Source of the DNA: Xanthobacter autotrophicus
GTDB lineage: Bacteria; Pseudomonadota; Alphaproteobacteria; Rhizobiales; Xanthobacteraceae
Reading direction: 5' to 3'
DNA length: 35,112 nt
Assembly: GCF_029991245.1 (NCBI RefSeq)
Contig: NZ_JAIVFO010000034.1
Coordinates: 1 to 35,112 of the forward strand
Every line of letters begins with the position of its first letter. Within the stretch, counting starts at the first letter, position 1. The notes beneath the pieces are model-generated. The model saw only the letters and a program-made list of their open reading frames with translations. It was not told where the DNA came from and made no database searches. The position numbers and the translations under genes are program-made. Shown piece by piece: positions 25,844 through 33,063 of the stretch.

Positions 25844-27310
25844 ATGGGGGCGAGGCCGTTCACGGTCGCCATCATCGGTGGCGGGTTTTCGGGCGCGGTG
25901 GCGGCCATCAAACTCCTCGATACCGCGGCCGGCCGGCCGCTACGGGTGCGGATCATCGAACCCCGGCCGGAAGTCGGGCGCGGCCTGGCCTTCTCCACCG
26001 CCGATCCCGCCCATTATCTCAACGCGCCGGCGCGGCTCTTCAGCGTCCACGCCGACCGGCCCGACCATCTCGTGCACTGGCTCAAGGTCCAGGATGCGGC
26101 GGCGGACATCCCGCTGCCCGCGTCCGGCCAGATCGCCGATGCTTTCGTTCCACGCCAGCTCTACGGCGCCTATGTCCGCGCCGAGCTGGCGCGGGCGCAA
26201 GCCGAAGCCGGGGTCAACGGCATCGTCGAGCACCTGCGCGCGGAAGCCGTGGACCTCGCAGTCGACCCCGCGGAAGATGGCACCGGCGGCGTCCGGGCGA
26301 CCCTCTCCGACGGCCAAACCATCAGCGCCGACGTGGCCCTGCTCGCGACCGGCTTCGCCGGCAACCGGCCCGGCTTCGCGGTGAGTGAAAGCGCGGTAGC
26401 GGATCGCCGCTATGTCGCCGACCCCTGGACCCTCGCGGATCAGGGTGTGCCGCGCGAGGGGACCGTGCTGTTCGTCGGCGGCGGCCTGACCATGCTGGAC
26501 GCGCTGGTGACGCTGGAGCGGAAGGGCTTTCGCGGCACCTATGTCAGCGTCTCGCGCCACGGCCTGCTGGTGCACGAGCGGCGCGAACCGCCGCCGGCCC
26601 GCGACTTCCTCGGCGACGCGCATCCCGGATCCGCGCGCGCCCTCCTCGCCCACGTCAGGCGCGAATTGCGGGACATCGCCGCATCCGGCGGCGACCGGCA
26701 ATCGGTGGTGCCGATCATCCGCGCGCGGATCGCAAGCCTGTGGTCCGGCGCCAGCCCTGCGGAGCGCGCCCGCTTCAACCGGCATCTGCGCCGCTACTGG
26801 GAACTCGCGCTCCACCGCAGCCCCCAGCCCTCGGTCGAGACCTTCGCCGCGGTGCTCGCGCAGGGCCGCGTCACCACGCGGGCCGGCCGGATCGAAGCCG
26901 TGGGGACAGCGCCCGACGGCCGCGCCGAGGTGCAGCTGCGGCCGCGCGGCGGAACGAGGACCGAAAACGTCGCCGCAGACCTGGTGGTGAACTGCACCGG
27001 CGCCGAATATGCCTGGCCGCGCCAGCAAGGCCGGCCGCTGGCGGCGAACCTGCTCGCCCGCGGCACGGTGCGGCCCGGCGGCCTCGGCTACGGCATAGAC
27101 GTGGACGCCGATGCGGCCGTGCTCGACCGCGCCGGCATCGCGTCCGGCCGGCTCTACGGCATCGGCCCGATCCTGCGCGGCACGCGCTGGGAATCCACCA
27201 CCATCGCGGAAATCGTCGCCCAGGCGACCGCCTTCGCTGACCACGTGGCGGATCGGCACCTCGCGCGGCGCGCGCCCGCCACCTCCCCTTCCCGCGCGAG
27301 CGCGGCCTGA
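25844..27310 (+). CDS. FAD/NAD(P)-binding protein, YdhS-like
   Basis: A 488-aa flavoprotein of the FAD-NAD(P)-binding group (YdhS type). The N-terminal dinucleotide loop is IIGGGFSGAVAAIKLL (about residues 10-25), followed by GRGLAFSTADPAHYLNAPARLFSVHADRPDHLVHWL, the family hallmark, then VALLATGFAGNRP, a second glycine-rich loop VLFVGGGLTMLDALVTLERKGFRG and VVNCTGAEYAWPRQ. TTGAGGC lies before the ATG. YdhS proteins have no settled reaction; by fold an oxygenase or oxidase acting on a small soluble substrate is likely. Divergent from the rhodanese gene with a shared regulatory element. Confidence 0.9.
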   Translation: MGARPFTVAIIGGGFSGAVAAIKLLDTAAGRPLRVRIIEPRPEVGRGLAFSTADPAHYLNAPARLFSVHADRPDHLVHWLKVQDAAADIPLPASGQIADAFVPRQLYGAYVRAELARAQAEAGVNGIVEHLRAEAVDLAVDPAEDGTGGVRATLSDGQTISADVALLATGFAGNRPGFAVSESAVADRRYVADPWTLADQGVPREGTVLFVGGGLTMLDALVTLERKGFRGTYVSVSRHGLLVHERREPPPARDFLGDAHPGSARALLAHVRRELRDIAASGGDRQSVVPIIRARIASLWSGASPAERARFNRHLRRYWELALHRSPQPSVETFAAVLAQGRVTTRAGRIEAVGTAPDGRAEVQLRPRGGTRTENVAADLVVNCTGAEYAWPRQQGRPLAANLLARGTVRPGGLGYGIDVDADAAVLDRAGIASGRLYGIGPILRGTRWESTTIAEIVAQATAFADHVADRHLARRAPATSPSRASAA

Positions 27311-27336
27311 GCCGCAGACCGCATTGGAGCCCCCCC

Positions 27337-27432
27337 ATGCCCGACAAGATCGCGACCCAGACCGTTCCCGGCGCCGCCCCCAGTCAGATCCGCCTCAACG
27401 CCTTCGCCATGGCGGCGCAATCCGCGGCGTGA
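27337..27432 (+). pseudogene. Possible 31-codon N-terminal stub of a second LLM monooxygenase
   Basis: ATG at 27337, a 31-aa frame containing SQIRLNAFAM before a TGA at 27430. IRLNAFxM is the usual first beta strand of NtaA/DmoA-type monooxygenases (commonly IRLNAFDMN). The rest of such a protein is absent, and the minus-strand peroxidase gene ends 10 bases later. The match is short, so the call is tentative; it could also be a small real peptide. Confidence 0.4.
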
Positions 27433-27442
27433 GGCCTGCGCC

Positions 27443-28529
27443 TCAGAGCGTCCTCAGGAAGGCGGCGAGCGCGGCCTTTTCCCGCGCCGTCAGGCCGAGG
27501 GGGCGGATGTGCGGGGACAGGCGCGCGGCCTCGCGATAGAGCGGGCGGGCGGCCTCGGCGGCGTTGCGCGCCCAGACCTCGCCGCCGCCGCGGTCGTAGA
27601 AATTGACCACGCCGTCGAGCGTGGGGAACAGGCCATTGTGCATGTAGGGCGCGCTTGACGCCACGTGCCTCAGGCTCGGCGTGCGGAAGCGCCCGGCATC
27701 CTGCGCCGCTTGCGTCACCCCGTAGCGGCCGAGATCCTGCGCCGGTTCGCCGAAGAAGGAGAGCCGCAGATTGTGGACGCCCTCATCGGTGAGCCATGGC
27801 CCGAAATGGCAGTTGGAGCAGCGCGCCTTGGTCCGAAAGAGATGGAGGCCGGAAAGCTCCAGGTCGGTGAGTGCCGCCCGGTCGCCGCGCGCGAAGCGAT
27901 CGAAACGGGTTTCGCTGTCGAGGGTTGCCAGATAGGCCGCGAGCGCCGCCGATAGCGCGCGCGGAGATGCCCTCCGGGCCGAACGCATCCGCGAAGGCGG
28001 CGCCGTACCCCATCTCGGAAAGGCCCGCAAGGACCGCCGCCAGATCGGGCCGGCCCATCTCCCGCGGGTCGGTCAGCGGTGCAAGGACGCGGGCGGCAAG
28101 GTCGCCGCCGCCGCCGTCCCAGTCGAGACGCGTCCGGCCGACGACGGCGGCGAGCGCGGGTGGATTGCGCCGGCCCTGCGCGCCGCCGACGCCCGCCCCC
28201 ACCTTCCGCGGCACACTGAAACCGTGGTCGGGATCATGGCAGCCGGCACACGCCAACCGCCCATCGACGGAAAGCCCGGGATCGCGGAACAGGCGCGCGC
28301 CGAGCGCCGCCTCGGGACCCGGCGCAGGTGGTGGCGGCGGCGCGCCCGGTTCCTGGAAGGCGACGCCGGGATCGAGCCAGGGCGCGGGCCAGGTGGCCGC
28401 AGGTCCGGCATAGGCCGCGCGAAGCTCCGCCACCGTCGGCGACGCGCCATCAGGCTCCCCGCCGGTGGCGAGGCCGAGGAGCGCCAGCGGTAGCACCGCG
28501 GCGAGGACGAGGCGGCGCAGCGTGCTCAA
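27443..28529 (-). pseudogene. Di-heme cytochrome c peroxidase/MauG family, frameshifted
   Basis: Two CXXCH heme sites are encoded: CAGCH at 28236-28250 and CSNCH at 27807-27821, with PRKVGAGVGGAQGRRNPPALAAV between them and RFRTPSLRHVASSAPYMHNGLFPTLDGVVNFYDRGGG near the end, the text of BCCP/MauG-type periplasmic peroxidases. The N-terminal half starts at a TTG (28529) overlapping the previous stop and has an export signal (LVLAAVLPLALLGLATGG). The frame shifts near 27955-27963, inside a CG dinucleotide run: after GPEGISAR the protein continues as ALSAALAAYLATLDSE only in another frame. Loss of one CG unit would explain it. Either a pseudogene, a phase-variable site or a sequence error. Confidence 0.85.
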
Positions 28530-29395
28530 TGGCAATCGGCCGCGACCTGATCGCGGTAGACCTCGAACGACACCGTCGCGGCCCATTTCTCCCGGCGCTG
28601 TTGCCAGCGCTCGCGGGTGTCGAGGGGAACGAGCGCGGCTTGCACCGCCGCGGCGAGGGCTTTCTCGCCCGGCGCGAGGGCGACGACGAGACCCGTGGGC
28701 TCCACGGGCGGCAGGGTCGCCGAGAATTTCTGCCAGGACATCTTCGCGAACAGAGGATCGAGCAGCGCCCGGTCGTGGATCGCGGCGTCGCAGTCTCCGG
28801 TGCGCACACGCATCAGCGCCGGCGCCGGCGCGCGCAGCACCCGGACTTCCGCCCCCAGCCGCCGGGCCAACGCCTGCCCGTGACCGTTCGCCTCCGACGC
28901 GCAGACCACACGTCCCTTCAGCTCCGCCCATGACCGCAAGGGCCGGTCCGAGCGCATCACGAGGCTGAGGCCCGACTGGAAGCCCGTGTCGAGGACGAGC
29001 GCGGTCCGGCGCAGGGGATCGTCCGCCCCGGCGCGCGCCAGCACCAGATCCACCTCGCCGGCTCCGAGAGCCCGCGCCGCATCCTCCGGCCGAACCTCGG
29101 CGAGATGCAGCGTCGCGCCCAGCTCCGCCGCGATCTCGGCGGCGAGGGCAAGCTCGAAGCCCTCCTCCATATAGAGCCGCATGTCGGGGGTGTCCGGCGG
29201 CGGAAGCCAGCCCAGGCCCACGCGCAGGGTTCGCCCGGACAGTTCAGGGCCGTGCGCATCGGCGGTGTTGGATCCGAACGCGATGACGGCGACGGAAAAT
29301 CCCACCGCCGCAACCAGCGCGACGCACACGATGAGCAGGAGCAAGCGGCGCGGCAACAGCAACATGGGGGCACCTGAGACCAGAAGGAACGGCAT
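28526..29395 (-). CDS. Periplasmic solute-binding protein, family 3 type
   Basis: A 289-aa protein with an N-terminal membrane/signal segment (LLLLIVCVALVAAVGFSVAVIAF) and a binding-protein core: LRVGLGWLPPPDTPDMRLYMEEGFELALAAEIAAELGATLHLAEVRPEDAARALGAGEVDLVLARAG and LKGRVVCASEANGHGQALARRLGAEV. This resembles SBP_bac_3 amino acid-binding proteins. No Cys lipobox is evident. It has no permease partner next to it but overlaps the peroxidase gene (its TGA and the TTG start share bases), so the pair probably works in the periplasm on one pathway, much as MoxJ/XoxJ-type proteins accompany cytochromes. An in-frame ATG at 29365 (M11) is an equally good start. Confidence 0.8.
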   Translation of the reverse strand: MPFLLVSGAPMLLLPRRLLLLIVCVALVAAVGFSVAVIAFGSNTADAHGPELSGRTLRVGLGWLPPPDTPDMRLYMEEGFELALAAEIAAELGATLHLAEVRPEDAARALGAGEVDLVLARAGADDPLRRTALVLDTGFQSGLSLVMRSDRPLRSWAELKGRVVCASEANGHGQALARRLGAEVRVLRAPAPALMRVRTGDCDAAIHDRALLDPLFAKMSWQKFSATLPPVEPTGLVVALAPGEKALAAAVQAALVPLDTRERWQQRREKWAATVSFEVYRDQVAADCH

Positions 29396-29450
29396 TCGCC
29401 GCCGCCGCGAACGCGGCGCCTGAACGACGACGCACGGTGGCGGAGAAACA

Positions 29451-29494
29451 GCGCTTGATATTTTCCATAAAATCGGTCGATTATATTAATATAG
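29451..29494 (+). promoter_or_regulatory. AT-rich promoter/operator upstream of the second SsuABC-like operon
   Basis: GCGCTTGATATTTT (from 29451), CATAAAATCG and GTCGATTATATTAATATAG (29476-29494) repeat the order and spacing of the element at 12286-12327; the last block is identical at 16 of 19 positions. It lies 46 bases before the ATG at 29541 in the region divergent from the periplasmic binding-protein gene. Confidence 0.6.
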
Positions 29495-29540
29495 CAAGCC
29501 TGCAGATGCCGGCTGCCCCCGAGCCCCCGAGAGATTGCCC

Positions 29541-30629
29541 ATGCCGCACACGTCCCTGCCCGCGCCCCGCGTCAAGCGCCGCCTCATCGCCCTGGCGCTC
29601 GCCTTGTCCTCGACCATGGCCATTGGCGCGGCCCGAGCCGCCGACGAGGTCCTGCCCTCGATCAACCTGCAGCTCACGCCCTGGACCGTGGTCGCGCAGG
29701 AAAAGGGGTTCTTCAAGGAAGAGTTCGGCAAGATCGGCACCAGCAAGGTGACCCTCATCGCCTCCGGCGCCGCCGATCTGGTCGGCGCGGAATCTGCGGC
29801 GGTCAATGCCGGCGCCATCGCCATCGCCCAACGCATGATCTACCCGGCCACGGTGCACCGCGCGAACGGTCTCGACGGCGTGGTGATCTGGGCGTCCGAG
29901 GCCTCCAACCGCTACCGCGCGCCCATTCTCGCCCGCGCCGATAACGACAAGATCAATTCGGTGGCCGACCTCGACGGCAAGACGTTCGGCTCCAGCCGCA
30001 TCTCCTGCTACTGGTCCTCGCCGTTCGAGGTCACGACCAAGGCGGGCCTGCCCTTCGATTCCCGCGAGAAGCAGGGGCGCATCCGCTACACCTCCATCGA
30101 CAATTCGGCCGTCGCCATCTCCTCCGTGCTGTCCGGCGCCACCGACGCCACCACGGCGCACCTCGCCGCCGGCGCCTTCACCGGAGCCTGGCTCTCCGGC
30201 AAGCTGAAGGTGGTGGGTCGCTCGCCCGACGACGGCGTCTATGTGAACAATGCCGGGCGGGTGACCTATTTCGCGCGGCGCGATTTCGTGAACAAGTATC
30301 CCCAGGTGGTCAAGGCCTTCCTCGCCGCCCGCGAGCGCACCCGGGAATGGACCTACGACCACGTGGACGAGGCCGCCGAGATCGTCGCCGACAAGACCCG
30401 CGTGCCGCTGGAGGTGGCGAAGTTCCAGATCACCCATGCGGGCGAATGGGAGTTCATGGCCGGCGAGCCCAATGCCGACCGCGCCCGCGCCGCCATCAAG
30501 ACCTTCCAGGCCTGGTACGTGGCCAATGGCGACGACATCCTTGCCGAACGCGGATTGACCGAGGCACAGATCGACGCCTTCATCGACGGACGCTTCTTCG
30601 TCGGCGGCCAATACTCCATCTACAACTGA
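29541..30629 (+). CDS. NitT/TauT-type periplasmic binding protein, Sec signal
   Basis: Binding protein of the second sulfonate-type importer, 362 aa. Sec signal peptide (KRRLIALALALSSTMAIGAARAA, cleavage near residue 34) before DEVLPSINLQLTPWTVVAQEKGFFKEEFGKIGTSKVTLIASGAADLVGAESAAVNAGAIAIAQRM, family text of SsuA/NrtA-like proteins. The start at 29541 is chosen; a TTG two codons upstream is possible. Unlike the Tat-type protein at 12358, this one is secreted unfolded. A hairpin separates it from the permease gene. Ligand likely an organosulfonate, by context only. Confidence 0.9.
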   Translation: MPHTSLPAPRVKRRLIALALALSSTMAIGAARAADEVLPSINLQLTPWTVVAQEKGFFKEEFGKIGTSKVTLIASGAADLVGAESAAVNAGAIAIAQRMIYPATVHRANGLDGVVIWASEASNRYRAPILARADNDKINSVADLDGKTFGSSRISCYWSSPFEVTTKAGLPFDSREKQGRIRYTSIDNSAVAISSVLSGATDATTAHLAAGAFTGAWLSGKLKVVGRSPDDGVYVNNAGRVTYFARRDFVNKYPQVVKAFLAARERTREWTYDHVDEAAEIVADKTRVPLEVAKFQITHAGEWEFMAGEPNADRARAAIKTFQAWYVANGDDILAERGLTEAQIDAFIDGRFFVGGQYSIYN

Positions 30630-30632
30630 TCG

Positions 30633-30665
30633 CAGGCCGCCGGGGCAAGCCGTCCCGGCGGCCTG
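30633..30665 (+). terminator. Intercistronic hairpin between binding-protein and permease genes
   Basis: CAGGCCGCCGGG (30633-30644) pairs perfectly over 12 bases with CCCGGCGGCCTG (30654-30665), loop of 9. No T run follows. Such hairpins often lower expression of downstream permease and ATPase genes or protect the upstream mRNA, giving excess binding protein. Confidence 0.65.
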
Positions 30666-30707
30666 TCCTGCCTTTCCATTCCGTGACACAGCCGGACACG
30701 CAATCCG

Positions 30708-31559
30708 ATGGCCCACACATCCGACACCATCGAGGCCGCGGCGGTCGAAGCCGCGACGGTGGACCTTCCCGCCGCGGCCGGCGAACCCGGCAGGCGCGGC
30801 TTCCAGCTGCCCAATCTCACCGGCTTCATCCTGCCCTTCCTCATCTTCGCCTTGTGGCAGACGGCGGCAACCAACCGCTGGATCGACCCGGTGTTCCTGC
30901 CGGCGCCGCTGACGGTGGTGACCGCCTTCTGGAAGATGCTGACCAAGCAGCACCTGGCGTTCGACTTCCTCGCCTCCATCCGGATTGTCGGCCAGGCGTT
31001 CCTCTACGGGTCGCTGGCTGCGGTGGCGCTGGGCATCGCCGCAGGATTGTCGCGCAGGGTGGAGGAGTTCTTCGGCCCCACCTTCGATACCGTCCGCCAC
31101 ATCCCCGGCATCGCCTGGCTGCCGCTGATCGTGCTGTGGCTCGGCATCGGCGCCCCGGCCAAGATCCTCGTCATCGCCAAGTCGGTGTTCTTCCCCGTCT
31201 TCCTGAACACGCTGCAGGGCATCCGCAACGTGGAGAAGAATTACATCGAGCTTGCCCAAGTCCTCACGCTCACCCGCTGGCAGCTCGTCCGCAAGGTGAT
31301 CCTGCCTGCCGCCATGCCCTCCATCATGGTGTCGCTGCGCTATGCGGCGGGCCTCGCCTGGGCGCTGGTGGTGGTGGCCGAGGGCCTGTCCGGCCTCGAG
31401 GGCCTCGGCTTCCTCATCTTCCGCGCCCAGGGCCTGCTGCTCACCGACCAGTTGCTGGTGTGCATGGTGATCATCGGCCTCGTCGGCTTCGCCATCGATC
31501 GCTCCATGTTCCTGGTGCAGAAGCGCGTGCTGAAGTGGAAGCAGGGTTACGACGGCTGA
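30708..31559 (+). CDS. ssuC: SsuC/TauC-like ABC permease, second system
   Basis: Inner-membrane permease, 283 aa. After a 35-residue hydrophilic, Ala/Glu-rich N-terminus come the membrane helices, with SIRIVGQAFLYGSLAAVALGIAAGLSRRVEEFFGPTFDTVRHIPGIAWLPLIVLWLGIGAPAKI and the EAA loop YIELAQVLTLTRWQLVRKVILPAAMPSIMVSLRYAAGLAW. These are standard SsuC-type features. It shares an operon with the binding protein 78 bases upstream and the ATPase 29 bases downstream. Confidence 0.92.
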   Translation: MAHTSDTIEAAAVEAATVDLPAAAGEPGRRGFQLPNLTGFILPFLIFALWQTAATNRWIDPVFLPAPLTVVTAFWKMLTKQHLAFDFLASIRIVGQAFLYGSLAAVALGIAAGLSRRVEEFFGPTFDTVRHIPGIAWLPLIVLWLGIGAPAKILVIAKSVFFPVFLNTLQGIRNVEKNYIELAQVLTLTRWQLVRKVILPAAMPSIMVSLRYAAGLAWALVVVAEGLSGLEGLGFLIFRAQGLLLTDQLLVCMVIIGLVGFAIDRSMFLVQKRVLKWKQGYDG

Positions 31560-31588
31560 GCGCCGGAGACCGCAACAGGGAGCCGACC

Positions 31589-32374
31589 ATGGCCACGCCG
31601 GGACATCTCGAAATCCGCAATGTTTCAAAGACCTATGCCGTGCCCGGCCGGCCGCTCGTGCACGTTCTGTCGCACGTCGGCTTCGATGTCTCGCCGGGGG
31701 CCTTCGTCACCATCGTGGGGCCATCCGGCTGCGGCAAGTCGACCTTGCTGCGCCTGATCATCGGCCTCGACGACGACTATCGCGGCGACATCCTGCTGAA
31801 CGACAGGCGCATCGTCGGCACGGCGCTGTCCCGCGGCATCGTCTTCCAGGACCACCGCCTGCTGCCATGGCTGACACTGGAGCAGAACATCGGCCTGAGC
31901 CTGGAGAATTCCGGCTGGAGCCAGAAAGAGAAGGTGGACGCCGTGCGCGAGCACGTCGCCCTGGTCGGCCTGTCGGGCTTCGAGAAGGCCTATCCGCACG
32001 AGCTTTCCGGCGGCATGGCGCAACGCGCCGCCATCGCCCGCGGGCTCGCCAGCCGCCCCGAGATCCTGCTGCTCGACGAGCCCCTCGGCGCCCTCGATGC
32101 CCTCACCCGGGTGCATCTCCAGGCCGAACTGCAGCGCATCTGGGAGGTCGAGAGGACCACCATGATTCTGGTAACCCACGATGTGGACGAGGCCATCTTC
32201 CTCAGCAACAAGGTGGTGGTGATGGCCGCCAATCCAGGCCGGATCGTCGAAGAGGTGGCCATCGACCTCGACTTCCCCCGGGACCGGGCGGACGATGCCT
32301 TCGTCGCGCTCAAGCGACGCATCCTCGCGGCCATGGGCGAGGACGGCGGCCGTGCGCCGGCGCGCGCCGCATGA
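31589..32374 (+). CDS. ssuB: SsuB/TauB-like ABC ATP-binding protein, second system
   Basis: ATPase, 261 aa, of the second sulfonate-type importer. Walker A GPSGCGKST at residues 44-52, Q-loop IVFQDHRLLPWLTL near residue 84, signature LSGGMAQR at residues 139-146, Walker B ILLLDEPLGALD, and LVTHDVDEAIFLSNKVVVMA. The ATG at 31589 has CAGGGAGC upstream; the open frame further upstream is a shadow of the permease gene. The stop overlaps the start of the TPR gene by 4 bases. Confidence 0.93.
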   Translation: MATPGHLEIRNVSKTYAVPGRPLVHVLSHVGFDVSPGAFVTIVGPSGCGKSTLLRLIIGLDDDYRGDILLNDRRIVGTALSRGIVFQDHRLLPWLTLEQNIGLSLENSGWSQKEKVDAVREHVALVGLSGFEKAYPHELSGGMAQRAAIARGLASRPEILLLDEPLGALDALTRVHLQAELQRIWEVERTTMILVTHDVDEAIFLSNKVVVMAANPGRIVEEVAIDLDFPRDRADDAFVALKRRILAAMGEDGGRAPARAA

Positions 32375-32865
32375 GGCGCGTCCCGGGCCGCTCCGCCCGC
32401 CCTCGGAGCCGCACCGGCCTGCTCCTCGCCGCGACACTCGCCCAGGCCCTCTGGACGGGGGGCGCGGCATCCGCCATGGATACCGCGCCGTCCACCGACC
32501 TGCCTGACCTCTCCGAGAGCCGCGCGGCGCTCTATGCGGGCGACTATGACCGCGCGCTCGCTTTGCTCATGCCGCTGACCGCGACGGTGAGGCACGCTGA
32601 CCTCTACAATCTCCTGGGCTTCGCCAACCGCAGCCTCAAACGCCACGACGAGGCGGCCCGCTGGTACAAGGAAGCCCTGTTCTACGATCCGGCCCATCGC
32701 CCCGCCCTCGAATACCAGGGAGAGCTGTTCATCGCCGTGGGCGACTTCCGCCGCGCCGAGAAGAACCTGGAACTGCTGCGGCTGCTCTGCCACCCGACCG
32801 GATGCGAGGAGCAGGAGAAGCTCCACAAGGCGCTGATCGCCGCGGGCCGAAAGCCGGGAACATGA
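32371..32865 (+). CDS. Small exported TPR-repeat protein
   Basis: A 164-aa protein. An Arg-rich start and hydrophobic stretch (GLLLAATLAQALWTGGAASAMD) form a signal peptide of about 35 residues. The mature part has two to three tetratricopeptide-like units: SRAALYAGDYDRALALLMPL, ADLYNLLGFANRSLKRHDEAARWYKEALFYDP and ALEYQGELFIAVGDFRRAEKNLELL. The C-terminus holds two Cys (LLCHPTGCEEQEK) that could form a disulfide. Its ATG overlaps the ATPase stop, so it belongs to the second ABC operon. Such proteins may help assemble periplasmic partners; the role here is unknown. Confidence 0.85.
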   Translation: MRRVPGRSARPRSRTGLLLAATLAQALWTGGAASAMDTAPSTDLPDLSESRAALYAGDYDRALALLMPLTATVRHADLYNLLGFANRSLKRHDEAARWYKEALFYDPAHRPALEYQGELFIAVGDFRRAEKNLELLRLLCHPTGCEEQEKLHKALIAAGRKPGT

Positions 32866-33063
32866 CGTTTGATGCGGCGGGATGTTTGATCGAGCAAGAC
32901 GTGTGATGGAGCAAGACCGCGCCGCGGGCCGGAAACAGGCTCGGCCATGGGGCGCGGCCATTTAACATTTAATCTACGGACTAACTAGACTTTCAACAAC
33001 AGCCGTGCAATCCATGGGGGATCGGAGTGGCTTCCGCCTCTGCCGGAAGCCGCGGGGGCTTGG
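32866..33063. promoter_or_regulatory. Leader and promoter region of the cysE-encapsulin operon
   Basis: 198 bases without a gene. It contains an imperfect direct repeat (GATCGAGCAAGAC at 32888-32900 and GATGGAGCAAGAC at 32905-32917, 12 of 13 identical, 17 bases apart), an AT-rich stretch at 32959-32998 that is the likely promoter, and a leader hairpin GGCTTCCG/CGGAAGCC (33029-33036 with 33044-33051). The ribosome-binding site GGGGG follows the hairpin directly. This suggests separate control of the encapsulin operon. Confidence 0.6.

Noticed and set aside
27430-27445. Short hairpin TGAGGC/GCCTCA between convergent ends
   Set aside because: Only 6 pairs, a 4-base loop and no T run on either side; too weak to call a terminator.
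29481-31628. Minus-strand open frame of 715 codons over the second ABC operon
   Set aside because: Antisense shadow of the binding-protein and permease genes, rich in His, Gly and Asp with no domain.
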